64,000 nt of DNA. Origin: Alphaproteobacteria bacterium (GTDB lineage: Bacteria; Pseudomonadota; Alphaproteobacteria; Rhizobiales; Rhizobiaceae). Below, one piece after another: positions 9,091-16,971 of the stretch. Both the position numbers and the translations under genes were made by a program. Every line of letters begins with the position of its first letter. The first letter of the stretch is position 1. The notes beneath the pieces are model-generated. The model was not told the DNA's origin. It saw only the letters and a program-made list of their open reading frames with translations, and ran no database searches. The DNA lies in NCBI GenBank assembly GCA_024742485.1, contig JANSYK010000003.1, positions 558,001 through 622,000 on the forward strand, read 5' to 3'.

Positions 9091-9510
9091 ATGCGTACGT
9101 TGATATTCAGCACTGTCGCACCCTATCTCACGAGCCTGATGGTGGTGTTTTCGATATTTGTCCTGCTGCGCGGCCATAACGAGCCGGGCGGTGGCTTTAT
9201 CGGTGGGCTGATCGCTGCTTCGGCCTTCGCGATTTATGGCATTGCTTGCGGTGTATCGCCCGTGCGGCGCGCGCTTTATTTTCATCCCATGGGTCTTGCA
9301 GGATTTGGCCTGCTGGTTGGTACGCTGGCGGGGGTCCTGTCGGTGTTTTTCGGTGTGCCCTTCATGACCGGACTTTGGGCCTATGTGCCGTTGTTCGGTG
9401 ATACGGTGGCACTGTCGACGGTCCTGATGTTCGACATCGGTGTCTATTTCGTTGTCGTGGGATCGATCACGTCCATTGCGCTGGCACTGGAAGAAAGGCC
9501 CTCGGACTGA
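9091..9510 (+). CDS. mrpB: Mrp antiporter subunit B
   Basis: 139 residues with four hydrophobic segments. It contains the subunit B signature [18 protein letters not shown] (about 25-42), also found in the C-terminal domain of fused MrpA proteins. It begins immediately after the mrpA stop codon and overlaps mrpC by one base (TGATG), showing tight translational coupling. It is needed for assembly of the hetero-oligomeric antiporter in the inner membrane. Confidence 0.93.
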   Translation: MRTLIFSTVAPYLTSLMVVFSIFVLLRGHNEPGGGFIGGLIAASAFAIYGIACGVSPVRRALYFHPMGLAGFGLLVGTLAGVLSVFFGVPFMTGLWAYVPLFGDTVALSTVLMFDIGVYFVVVGSITSIALALEERPSD

Positions 9511-9887
9511 TGGAAGCGATCATGACACTTCTTGTCGGCCTGTTCTTCGTCGTGGCCGTCTATCTGTTCCTGTCGAAACAGATTATTCGAATCCTGCTTG
9601 GCGTCGCGATATTGGGCAATGCCGTCAATCTGCTGATCTTCACTTCAGGTCGTTTGACGCGTGAAATCCCGCCCATCCTGACCAATGGCAGTGCGGCGAT
9701 TGTCCCGGTGACAGCCAATCCCCTGCCGCAGGCACTGATCCTGACGGCCATCGTGATCTCGTTTTCCTTTTTTGCGTTCCTGCTGGTCCTTGGCTTTCGC
9801 GCCTACCAGGAACTGGAGACCGATGACACAGAAGAAATGCGCTTTGCCGAACCGGCGGATCCAAAACTGCCGCCCTTGGGATATTAA
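9510..9887 (+). CDS. mrpC: Mrp antiporter subunit C
   Basis: 125 residues, three transmembrane segments, NuoK-like. The block RILLGVAILGNAVNLLIFTSG and later DPLPQALILTAIVIS-type sequence (here ANPLPQALILTAIVIS) match the MrpC/NuoK family, which lines part of the ion path. Its ATG overlaps the mrpB stop by one base, and mrpD follows after 12 bp. Confidence 0.93.
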   Translation: MEAIMTLLVGLFFVVAVYLFLSKQIIRILLGVAILGNAVNLLIFTSGRLTREIPPILTNGSAAIVPVTANPLPQALILTAIVISFSFFAFLLVLGFRAYQELETDDTEEMRFAEPADPKLPPLGY

Positions 9888-9899
9888 GAAGAAAACACG

Positions 9900-11465
9900 A
9901 TGGCATCGCCTGAAAAGACACCTGTAGATCTCTCTCTCGCCATGGTCACTGATCCGGTCGCCCTTGCCGATTGGCTTGTGATCGCGCCGCTGGTGATCTG
10001 TGTTTTGGTCGGTGCCGTGCTCCTGATGGTGCGCAAGAACACAGCTCTGCAGCCGATGATCGCCATTCCAGGTTTGTGTTTGCTGGTCCTTGTCGATGCG
10101 GCCCTTTTGGGTCGTGTCCTCGTGGAAGGGCCCATCACCATGACGATGGGGCGCTGGCTGCCGCCCTTCGGGATCGCATTCACCGTTGACCTGCTCGGTG
10201 CCGTCTTGACTCTGGTTGCCGGAATTGCAGCCCTAGCCGGCGGTATCTACGGGGCCGGCGACGTGAATGACAGTGGCCGTCGCTACGGCTTCTATCCGTT
10301 TCTCTTTCTGATGATGGCGGGTGTAAGCGGCGCCTTCCTGACTGGCGACATCTTCAACCTTTATGTTTGGTTTGAGGTCTTGTTGATCGCCTCGTTCGGC
10401 CTGCTCATTTTGGGATCGGAACGGGGCCAGATCGACGGTGCGACGAAATATGCGTTTCTCAACCTGGTTGCGACGACCCTGTTCCTGATTGCCACCGGCT
10501 ATCTCTACGGGATATTCGGCACGCTCAACATGGCCGACATCGCGACCAAGGCGCCGCAAATCAGCGACAAGGCGCCACTGGTGACGCTTGTCAGCCTGTT
10601 CGTTCTGGCTTTCGGAATGAAAGCAGCGGCGTTCCCGGTCAATTTCTGGCTGCCGGCGTCATACCACACACCGCGTGTGGTCGTGTCTGCTTTGTTTGCC
10701 GGGCTGCTGACCAAGGTCGGAGTCTATGCGCTGATGCGGATCGTGTTGCTGCTGTTTCCTGCCGAACGCGATATCCTGGCGATGATCATTGCCCTGATTG
10801 CGGCCGCGACGATGCTGCTTGGGGCAATCGGCGCCCTGGCGCAAACGGATTTTCGCCGGCTTCTCGGCTATCTGGTGATTTCCGGCATTGGCATCATGTT
10901 TGCGGGCATCGCGCTGGCCAGCCCGGGCGGCATTTCCGGAACGGTGTTCTATGCAGTCCATTCAATGGTCGTGATGACGGCGCTTTATCTTGCTTCGGGA
11001 CTGGCGGCACGTGTGAGCGGCGGTTTTTCGATTGCATCCACTGGCGGAATCTATCGATCCCATGTGGCGCTGGCGGGGATCACGCTGGTGCTGTTCTTTG
11101 CGGTGTCGGGCCTGCCGCCATTTTCCGGCTTCTGGCCGAAAGTCGTTCTCGTGAAAGCCTCGCTGGATGTTGGTGCCTGGTGGTTGGCAACCGCCATATT
11201 GTTGACCGGGTTTTTGACGACGATCGCTGTGGGGCGCGTGTGGCTGCTGACCTATTGGCGCAACGCACCATCGGATGAGACCGCAGTTGCGGCACCCATC
11301 AGCGCGCTTGTGGACTATTTGCCGCTGATCATGCTGACTGCCATTGTGATAATCCTCGGCGTGTTCCCGCAGCAGATACTGGAATTGTCGCAGACGGCCG
11401 CAGAACAACTGCTTAATCCGGTTGCCTATATCAGGTCCGTGTTCCCGACAGGAGGCGTGCAATGA
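9900..11465 (+). CDS. mrpD: Mrp antiporter subunit D
   Basis: 521 residues with about fourteen membrane segments, NuoM/NuoN-like. Conserved features include FNLYVWFEVLLIASFGLL with the key Glu (about 157-174), FGMKAAAFPVNFWLPASYHTPR (about 239-260) with the proton-channel Lys, and GLPPFSGFWPK (about 403-413). Together with MrpA it forms the proton-translocating core. It overlaps mrpE by four bases (ATGA). Confidence 0.95.
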   Translation: MASPEKTPVDLSLAMVTDPVALADWLVIAPLVICVLVGAVLLMVRKNTALQPMIAIPGLCLLVLVDAALLGRVLVEGPITMTMGRWLPPFGIAFTVDLLGAVLTLVAGIAALAGGIYGAGDVNDSGRRYGFYPFLFLMMAGVSGAFLTGDIFNLYVWFEVLLIASFGLLILGSERGQIDGATKYAFLNLVATTLFLIATGYLYGIFGTLNMADIATKAPQISDKAPLVTLVSLFVLAFGMKAAAFPVNFWLPASYHTPRVVVSALFAGLLTKVGVYALMRIVLLLFPAERDILAMIIALIAAATMLLGAIGALAQTDFRRLLGYLVISGIGIMFAGIALASPGGISGTVFYAVHSMVVMTALYLASGLAARVSGGFSIASTGGIYRSHVALAGITLVLFFAVSGLPPFSGFWPKVVLVKASLDVGAWWLATAILLTGFLTTIAVGRVWLLTYWRNAPSDETAVAAPISALVDYLPLIMLTAIVIILGVFPQQILELSQTAAEQLLNPVAYIRSVFPTGGVQ

Positions 11466-11935
11466 GGCTGTTTCTCATCAATGTTCTTCTGGCACTGACC
11501 TGGGCGGCTGTGACCGGATACTTCAGCCTGATCAATATTGCCTTCGGGTTTGTGCTTGGAATCTTTGCCTTGTCATTGATCCGGGAGCAGGTTGGCTCCG
11601 TCGGCTACTTCTCGAGAATTCGCCGGATCGTCAAGCTTGCACTGGTGTTTTTGTATGAACTGGTGATGTCGACCGTTCGCGTGGCAATCACAGTGTTGTC
11701 CCCGAACATGAACGTGCGCCCGGGAATTTTTGCCTACAAATTGAAGGTAGACAGGGATTTTGAGATCGCGCTTCTTGCCAACATGATCACGTTGACGCCC
11801 GGCACGCTTTCGGTCGATGTTTCCGAAGACAAGCAGTTTTTGTTCGTTCACGCCATCGATTGCTCCGATCCGGACGCGACGCGCCATGATATTGCCACCG
11901 GGTTCGAACGCAGAATTCTGGAGGCGTTCCGATGA
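11462..11935 (+). CDS. mrpE: Mrp antiporter subunit E
   Basis: 157 residues: two N-terminal membrane segments, then a soluble domain with the family pattern [17 protein letters not shown] (about 108-124) and LFVHAIDC. The start overlaps the mrpD stop (ATGA) and the stop overlaps mrpF in the same way. The subunit is required for full antiport activity; its own catalytic role is unclear in the family. Confidence 0.93.
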   Translation: MRLFLINVLLALTWAAVTGYFSLINIAFGFVLGIFALSLIREQVGSVGYFSRIRRIVKLALVFLYELVMSTVRVAITVLSPNMNVRPGIFAYKLKVDRDFEIALLANMITLTPGTLSVDVSEDKQFLFVHAIDCSDPDATRHDIATGFERRILEAFR

Positions 11936-12264
11936 TCGATGCCAACGCTCTCCTTGATGGTGCGGTAACGATTGCATTGGCGGTGCTGTGCCTGTCCTTT
12001 TTCTTCGCCGTCATCAGGGTCGTCCGCGGTCCGACACTGCCCGATCGCGTGTTGGCGCTCGACATGCTGGTTGCTGCTGCCATCGGCTTTATCGCCGTCA
12101 TTGGTATCAAGACAGGGTATGAACTCTATGTGGACATCGCGATCGCCCTGGGCCTTGTTGGATTTCTGGCAACGGTTGCATTTGCGCGCTTCATCATGAC
12201 CCGCGGGCGGGTAGGGGAGGATCGCCCGGATCAGGACCAGGTGCCCGGCAAGGAGAGCAGTTGA
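11932..12264 (+). CDS. mrpF: Mrp antiporter subunit F
   Basis: 110 residues with three membrane helices and the signature [20 protein letters not shown] (about 26-45) that defines MrpF/PhaF. A polar tail follows the last helix. It overlaps mrpE by four bases, and the AGGAG near its 3' end serves mrpG. Confidence 0.93.
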   Translation: MIDANALLDGAVTIALAVLCLSFFFAVIRVVRGPTLPDRVLALDMLVAAAIGFIAVIGIKTGYELYVDIAIALGLVGFLATVAFARFIMTRGRVGEDRPDQDQVPGKESS

Positions 12265-12617
12265 TGGATACCCTTGTAACTCTGATCGTCGCCGCAATGG
12301 TCGTCATCGGCGCATTCTTCACGCTTGTTGCGGCATTGGGCCTGCTTCGCTTACCCGATGTCTACACACGGATGCACGCGGCCTCGAAAGCAGGAACCTT
12401 GGGGTCAGGGGTTCTTCTCATTGCGCTCGGCGTTCAGTCCGGAGACACGGGAACCCTGACGCGATCACTTGCCGGCGTGGCCTTCTTCCTGCTGACGGCA
12501 CCCATTTCGGCCCATCTTCTGGCCAAGGCCTCCTATGCAATGGGTTATCGTATGACGAATCTTACGGTGATTGATGAAATGCCGGAGCCGTCCGAAAGGA
12601 CAAAAGAGGCTGATTAG
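12264..12617 (+). CDS. mrpG: Mrp antiporter subunit G
   Basis: 117 residues from ATG 12264, which overlaps the mrpF stop by one base (TGATG) and has AGGAG 8 bp upstream; an in-frame TTG one codon earlier is less likely. Three membrane helices and the MrpG block LLRLPDVYTRMHAASKAGTLG (about 28-48). It is the last gene of the operon. No clear intrinsic terminator was seen directly after it; an AT-rich leader of mucR follows. Confidence 0.93.
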   Translation: MDTLVTLIVAAMVVIGAFFTLVAALGLLRLPDVYTRMHAASKAGTLGSGVLLIALGVQSGDTGTLTRSLAGVAFFLLTAPISAHLLAKASYAMGYRMTNLTVIDEMPEPSERTKEAD

Positions 12618-12874
12618 TATGATTGCAATCTAAGCTTGCAGTCTAAATTAGTCTTTTAGTCACAAATATGCACGTAACTGTAAGTTTTTGATTTATCTCA
12701 CAACTGAGATCCAGGCTATTCGACAATTTTTTGTTTGAAATAGTGTGTGAAAGTGGTATCAGCCACCCGGGTGACCTTATTATTGGCAGTTTCAGAGCTG
12801 CTGAATTGTCCAAACCACCAAAAATTGATGGGATTTGGTGCTTTGGAAAATCCATTAATATTAGAGGCATGAAA
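12618..12874 (+). promoter_or_regulatory. AT-rich upstream region and leader of mucR
   Basis: About 257 bp without a gene, clearly more AT-rich than the surroundings. Near the start, TTGCAATCTAA (12623) and TTGCAGTCTAA (12636) form an 11-base direct repeat with one difference, followed by TTAGTC twice. CACCCGGGTG (12764-12773) is a perfect palindrome. A hairpin lies at 12810-12846. MucR/Ros proteins bind AT-rich sites and repress their own genes, so this is the expected place for autoregulation; the exact site is not determined. Confidence 0.5.
12810..12846 (+). promoter_or_regulatory. hairpin before the mucR ribosome-binding site
   Basis: CCAAA-C-CACCAAA pairs with TTTGGTG-C-TTTGG: twelve base pairs interrupted by one C/C mismatch, around an 11-base loop. 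It ends 16 bp before the AGAGG ribosome-binding site of mucR. It could be an RNA structure that controls translation or a protein operator. Confidence 0.5.
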
Positions 12875-13297
12875 ATGACTGATACGGTCGACAATTCCCG
12901 AAATGACCTGCTGGCTGAGCTGACGGCTGAAGTGGTGGCCGCCTATGTCAGCAACAACGTGGTCCAAACAGCAGATCTGCCGAATTTGATCGCTGAAGTA
13001 CACACCGCCCTTGGGGCGACGGGAACGGTTGAAACAGCGCCTGCCGAGAAGCCGAAACCCGCCGTTCCCGTTCGCAAGTCGGTTCATCATGACTATATCA
13101 TCTGTCTCGAGGACGGCATGAAGTTCAAATCGCTGAAGCGGCATCTGATGACCTATCACGGCCTGACGCCGGATGAGTACCGCGAGAAGTGGGGGCTGGC
13201 GTCAGATTACCCCATGGTCGCTCCCGCCTATGCCGAGGCACGGTCCCGCCTTGCCAAGGAGATGGGGTTGGGTCAAAAGCGCAAAGGCAAGAAGTAA
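12875..13297 (+). CDS. mucR: MucR/Ros-family transcriptional regulator
   Basis: 140 residues from ATG 12875, chosen because AGAGG lies 7 bases upstream; another ATG lies two codons earlier and a long unlikely extension exists further up. The protein has the MucR layout: an N-terminal helix ([17 protein letters not shown]), a linker rich in Pro/Ala/Lys, and the DNA-binding domain [34 protein letters not shown] (about 86-119). The second zinc-ligand cysteine of Ros is replaced by Asp (CLED rather than CLEC), a variant also known in Mesorhizobium loti proteins of this family. MucR proteins are global, H-NS-like regulators of surface polysaccharide and envelope genes. A clear terminator follows. 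Confidence 0.93.
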   Translation: MTDTVDNSRNDLLAELTAEVVAAYVSNNVVQTADLPNLIAEVHTALGATGTVETAPAEKPKPAVPVRKSVHHDYIICLEDGMKFKSLKRHLMTYHGLTPDEYREKWGLASDYPMVAPAYAEARSRLAKEMGLGQKRKGKK

Positions 13298-13352
13298 CCC
13301 GCAGTTTTCGATCTGGCTGCCATCAAATCGGCAGGTCGTTGATCCTATCAAG

Positions 13353-13384
13353 AACGGGCGGGCCGAGCTGCGATGCCCGTTTTT
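13353..13384 (+). terminator. intrinsic terminator of mucR
   Basis: AACGGGC and GCCCGTT form a 7-bp stem around a 15-base loop, followed directly by a T-run. It lies 56 bp after the mucR stop. Confidence 0.75.
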
Positions 13385-13428
13385 GTCGACGGATTCAACT
13401 CTCTCCAATAATGCAGGCTCATAGGCTG

Positions 13429-14484
13429 TCAGCTTTTTGCTGCCGTCAGGATCTTGTTGCTGTCATGAAGCCGCCAGACATCCTGATCGCCAAATCCACG
13501 GATTGAGCGGGCGCCGAGATTGTCCATTTCGAATTGCTCGCGCAGAACGACGGCCATTTCGTCTTGAACGCTGATCTGCATCGGTTCGGAGTATTCCTGG
13601 AGTCGGGATGCGAGATTCACGGCCGGACCAAAGATGTCGTAGACATATTTCTGGATGCCGACCACTGAACCGACGACTGCACCCGTCGCAAGGCCGATGC
13701 GACATCGCCACTGGTTGGGATGGCTGGTGTTGCGGCGCTCCAGGTAGCGTATGAAGCGGATTGCCGCGTTGGCGGCGGCCTTGGCATGGTCGGGAGTCGG
13801 GTCGGGCAAGCCGGCAACAGTGATATATGCATCGCCGATCGTTTTGATCCGTTCGCATCCAAATTGCTCGCCGATGCGGTCGAACGCACTGTAGATATCG
13901 TTCAGTTCCGTGACTGTCACACTGGGGTCGGCCGAGGCGACCATATCGGTGAAACCGACGAAATCCAGCATCAGAACGGACACCGGGTCATAGAGTTGCG
14001 GTGTCACGACACCGAAAGTCTTGAACTCCTCGTAAACCGAGCGGGGCATGATGTTGAGAAGCAGTTTTTCGACCTGTTCCTTCTCGCGCTTGATCTCACG
14101 ATTGTTGCGCTCAACCATCATCGAATAGGAGTCGATCATCGATTCCAGCTCGCGAATGCGGGTGATATTTTGACATACCAGCACGGCAATATCCTGCTCA
14201 CCTTCCGTTGTCGGGGTGAAATCAACTGCGATGACCATCGTCCGGCGTTTCTTTTTGAAGCGGGTTTCGGCTGTGTAGCGCCCGTTCTGCTTCAATGCGC
14301 TGCTCAGCGCATCGATATCCAGCTCGGTAAAGACATCGGTCAGGCTGGCAGCACTTTCCGGGCGGCCGAACCACTCTTCGAACGTGTCATTGTGGAACTG
14401 GAAACTGAATGTCTTGCGATCGAGGAGGGCAACACCGACACCGATCGCCCGGAGCAATTGTTCATTGATGGCTTCGATTGACAT
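13429..14484 (-). CDS. class III adenylate/guanylate cyclase with PAS-like N-terminus
   Basis: 351 residues: a PAS-like sensor (about 1-110), a helical linker (about 111-150, LESMIDSYSMMVERNNREIK) of the kind that precedes soluble cyclases, and a class III catalytic domain (about 160-340). Metal-binding Asp174 (LMLDFVGF) and Asp218 (IGDAY) are present, as are Lys214 and Asp283, the pair that selects ATP over GTP, and the transition-state residues Asn290 and Arg294. All catalytic residues are therefore intact and cAMP is the likely product. It starts 4 bp after a truncated hemoglobin gene, with the ribosome-binding site AGGAT inside that gene's end. This suggests that the globin and cyclase act together, for example in sensing NO or O2; that link is inference. 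Confidence 0.9.
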   Translation of the reverse strand: MSIEAINEQLLRAIGVGVALLDRKTFSFQFHNDTFEEWFGRPESAASLTDVFTELDIDALSSALKQNGRYTAETRFKKKRRTMVIAVDFTPTTEGEQDIAVLVCQNITRIRELESMIDSYSMMVERNNREIKREKEQVEKLLLNIMPRSVYEEFKTFGVVTPQLYDPVSVLMLDFVGFTDMVASADPSVTVTELNDIYSAFDRIGEQFGCERIKTIGDAYITVAGLPDPTPDHAKAAANAAIRFIRYLERRNTSHPNQWRCRIGLATGAVVGSVVGIQKYVYDIFGPAVNLASRLQEYSEPMQISVQDEMAVVLREQFEMDNLGARSIRGFGDQDVWRLHDSNKILTAAKS

Positions 14485-14488
14485 AAAA

Positions 14489-14848
14489 CTATCCTACAAC
14501 CAGATTTCTTCTGTTCTCGAATTCCTGGAGAACAGCCTCGACATCGCCCGGTTGGAAGCCGTGCTTCTCCAGTGTTCCGCCCAGGATGACTTTCAACTCG
14601 TCGAAATGGCTATCTTGAATTGCCAGATGCGAATGCAACTGCCTGAGCTGATTGTCCGTATAGGAAGCGGGGCCTCCAAGAAGCGATGCAATGAATTTTG
14701 TCTGATGGTCGACCATTTTCGACATGTCGACTTCGTCAAAAAAGGGCCCGATCTCTTCGCTGTCGAGCATCGTATCGTAAAAAGCCAGGACGACCCGACT
14801 GATCTTGGAGAAGCCGCCATATTTTTCAAAGAGTGTCTGGTCCGTCAT
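14489..14848 (-). CDS. group 1 truncated hemoglobin (TrHbN type)
   Basis: 119 residues from the Met at 14848; an upstream ATG seven codons earlier is possible. The fold elements of two-on-two globins are recognisable: YGGFSKISRVVLAFYDTML with a B10 tyrosine (Tyr24), PFFDEVDM with the CD1 phenylalanine, HQTKFIASLLGGP, and LHSHLAIQDSHFDEL with the probable proximal heme ligand His72. Group 1 proteins bind O2 and NO and often detoxify NO. It is first in a two-gene unit with the cyclase, which is unusual and hints that the globin serves signalling or protects the cyclase signal. Confidence 0.88.
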   Translation of the reverse strand: MTDQTLFEKYGGFSKISRVVLAFYDTMLDSEEIGPFFDEVDMSKMVDHQTKFIASLLGGPASYTDNQLRQLHSHLAIQDSHFDELKVILGGTLEKHGFQPGDVEAVLQEFENRRNLVVG

Positions 14849-15008
14849 AGCCTTTTCCCCCAATGTCAAACTTCAAATGTGTTGCGTCTAGTTTTACCCT
14901 ATTCAGGGAGAGGCGAAAGTCCTTCTGTCGAAGCCGCCTTCCTCAAAATCATCGAAAATGCGACCATGGCAGGTGCCCCCGGCCTCCATTAGACCGAGGG
15001 TTGAACCA

Positions 15009-15839
15009 TCATGATTTGATAATGATGATCTCGGCATATTCGGAAGGCACAGCCATAGTGCCGTCTTCGGCGACATTGAACTGATCAATCGTCGCAAGGA
15101 TATCGTCGTTAAGGGCTTTTTTCCCGGCGTCATCCAAGGCCATGAAAGCCTTGTGGACCGGTCCATAGAAGGATCGAAAGAAATCAACGAAGTGCTGGGG
15201 CGAAGGATACCGGAAATTGAAGGTTTTCATCGCCATGTTAATGACCCGCGCATGCGGTTCGAAGGTCTGGCCGATCCAGCTTCGCTCACCCCAGCGGGCA
15301 GGCGAGGCAACCCCGGCAGGCGGTGCAACGTGTTTGCCCAGAGTCCTGAACAATGCCCCGATAAAACTCTCCGGGGTCCAGTTGGCGAGTGCAATTTTGC
15401 CGCCGCTTCTGCAGACGCGGACCAACTCCGATGCCGATTGTTCCTGATCGGGTGTGAACATCACACCAAAGCTGGAAACAACGCTGTCGAATTGCTGGTC
15501 GTCAAACGGTAGTGCCTCGGCATCGGCGACCTGAAAGGTGACTTCCAGACCTTCGGCTGCAGCGCGCTCACGGCCACCCTCCAGCAACGATTCCACATAG
15601 TCAGTTGATGTAACGTCGCACCAGCGGCGTGCAAACGCCATCGTCGCGTTGCCATTGCCGGCGGCCACGTCAAGAATTTTGGAACCGGGCGCCACATCGG
15701 CAGCTTCAGCCAGTTCTTCGCCGGTGATCTGCAATGTGACACCGATCTTCTTGTAATCGCCCGATGACCACGCAGCATTCTGCTTTGTTTTGATGGCTGT
15801 ATAGTCCGGCGTGTCAGGGGTTTGGGCCATGATGTTCAT
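15009..15839 (-). CDS. class I SAM-dependent methyltransferase
   Basis: 276 residues with a UbiE/Methyltransf_11-like Rossmann domain. Motif I is ILDVAAGNGNATMAF (about 54-68), the acidic residue of motif II is in TSTDYVESLL, and VADAEALPFDDQQFDSVVS follows (about 102-120). The substrate cannot be predicted. The start at 15839 has AAGGAG seven bases upstream, better placed than the Met three codons later. It lies 44 bp downstream of an alpha/beta hydrolase on the same strand, likely an operon. Confidence 0.85.
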   Translation of the reverse strand: MNIMAQTPDTPDYTAIKTKQNAAWSSGDYKKIGVTLQITGEELAEAADVAPGSKILDVAAGNGNATMAFARRWCDVTSTDYVESLLEGGRERAAAEGLEVTFQVADAEALPFDDQQFDSVVSSFGVMFTPDQEQSASELVRVCRSGGKIALANWTPESFIGALFRTLGKHVAPPAGVASPARWGERSWIGQTFEPHARVINMAMKTFNFRYPSPQHFVDFFRSFYGPVHKAFMALDDAGKKALNDDILATIDQFNVAEDGTMAVPSEYAEIIIIKS

Positions 15840-15883
15840 TTCAATTCTCCTTGGATGGGTTGGATGTTGGCGAGTTGTGAACG

Positions 15884-16723
15884 TCAGGCGGCCGACAATT
15901 GCGGCCAGTAGCAGTTTGCCGCCGGACGTTCAGTGCTGATGATGTGTTCGTAGATTCTCGGATTGACCCAGTCCGGCTCGAAGACTGGCGCCATGTGACC
16001 CATTCCCGGCAGCAGCGCCAGGCGCGAATGGGGAATGGCATCGGCGATCCGTGTCGCCACGTGTTGAGCGATATCGGGTGAGTCCATGCCTGTAAGCATC
16101 AAAACCGGCATCGGCAGGTCTGCCAGGTCGGCGAGCGACCAGGTCTCCGAAAGGCCGTTAGCAAAGTCCGCCATGATTGATGGCGCCAGAGTGGACAGGC
16201 CATCCCTGGTGTGCTCCGGCATAGAATCCCAGGCCCCGGTTCCGTTCCAGAAATCGATAAAGGCCTGCATGCCCCTGGTGGGCGACCCTGCGGCGTGGCT
16301 GTCGCTAACGGCCTGCGATACGTCGTAAATCTTGTCAAACAGAGCCTGCTCCGCCCCATCCCCGGATTTCAGGAAATGGAACGCTGCGGGTTCATACACC
16401 GTCAGGCTTTTAACGAGATGGGGCATGGTCAGTGCGATTTTCAAGGCAACTGCTGCGCCGAAGGAATGGCCGACGAGATGCACTGGCTGCCCAAATCCGG
16501 CAATATGCTGGATGATGGGGGCAGCGACCATCCGAACACCGTCCGCGCAGGCCGTATGCATGACGGCTTCGCCGCCGTAGCCGGGCAAGTTGGGAGCGCT
16601 CATGGTAAAGCGGTGGGAGAGCGTCTCCTCCAGATGTTTCCACTGATGACTGCTGGATGCTGAGGAATGCAAAGCGACAACAGGTGCGCTGAAACTGTTG
16701 GTGAAATGTGTATGTGCGGTCAT
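15884..16723 (-). CDS. alpha/beta-fold hydrolase
   Basis: 279 residues. The nucleophile elbow GHSFGAA (about 84-90), the oxyanion-hole segment VALHSSASSS near the N-terminus, and a C-terminal catalytic His in GMGHMAPVFEPD (about 243-254) define the fold; the acid is probably Asp in LTGMDSPD. No signal peptide, so cytoplasmic. It is the first gene of a likely operon with a methyltransferase, and a GTCTG-AA-CAGAC palindrome lies about 60 bp upstream of its start. Substrate unknown. Confidence 0.85.
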   Translation of the reverse strand: MTAHTHFTNSFSAPVVALHSSASSSHQWKHLEETLSHRFTMSAPNLPGYGGEAVMHTACADGVRMVAAPIIQHIAGFGQPVHLVGHSFGAAVALKIALTMPHLVKSLTVYEPAAFHFLKSGDGAEQALFDKIYDVSQAVSDSHAAGSPTRGMQAFIDFWNGTGAWDSMPEHTRDGLSTLAPSIMADFANGLSETWSLADLADLPMPVLMLTGMDSPDIAQHVATRIADAIPHSRLALLPGMGHMAPVFEPDWVNPRIYEHIISTERPAANCYWPQLSAA

Positions 16724-16784
16724 CGGTCTGTTCCCTTGGCAAATTCGATGATCGCTATTTGATCCTTCAAGGTTTCGTTTGGTT

Positions 16785-16796
16785 GTCTGAACAGAC
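16785..16796. promoter_or_regulatory. palindromic candidate operator upstream of the hydrolase
   Basis: GTCTGAACAGAC is a perfect inverted repeat (5-bp arms around AA) inside TTGGTTGTCTGAACAGACCAA-type sequence, where TTGGT and ACCAA form a second, offset inverted pair. It is 62 bp upstream of the hydrolase start, in the 248-bp divergent gap with the hybrid kinase. The shape resembles TetR-type operators. No regulator gene is adjacent. Confidence 0.4.
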
Positions 16797-16971
16797 CAAT
16801 CTGTGTTTCATTTGTTAAATGTGGGCAAAACAGAGCATCGAAAAAATCACCCATTATTTTCAATAGTGTACGAACTGCGTGTCCGTTTGATCCGCGGATT
16901 TCTGAAACAATTGAAACATTTGCCGGTCGTTTTGAAAACGGACTGAAACACGGGCAGGATAGGAAATTGGA

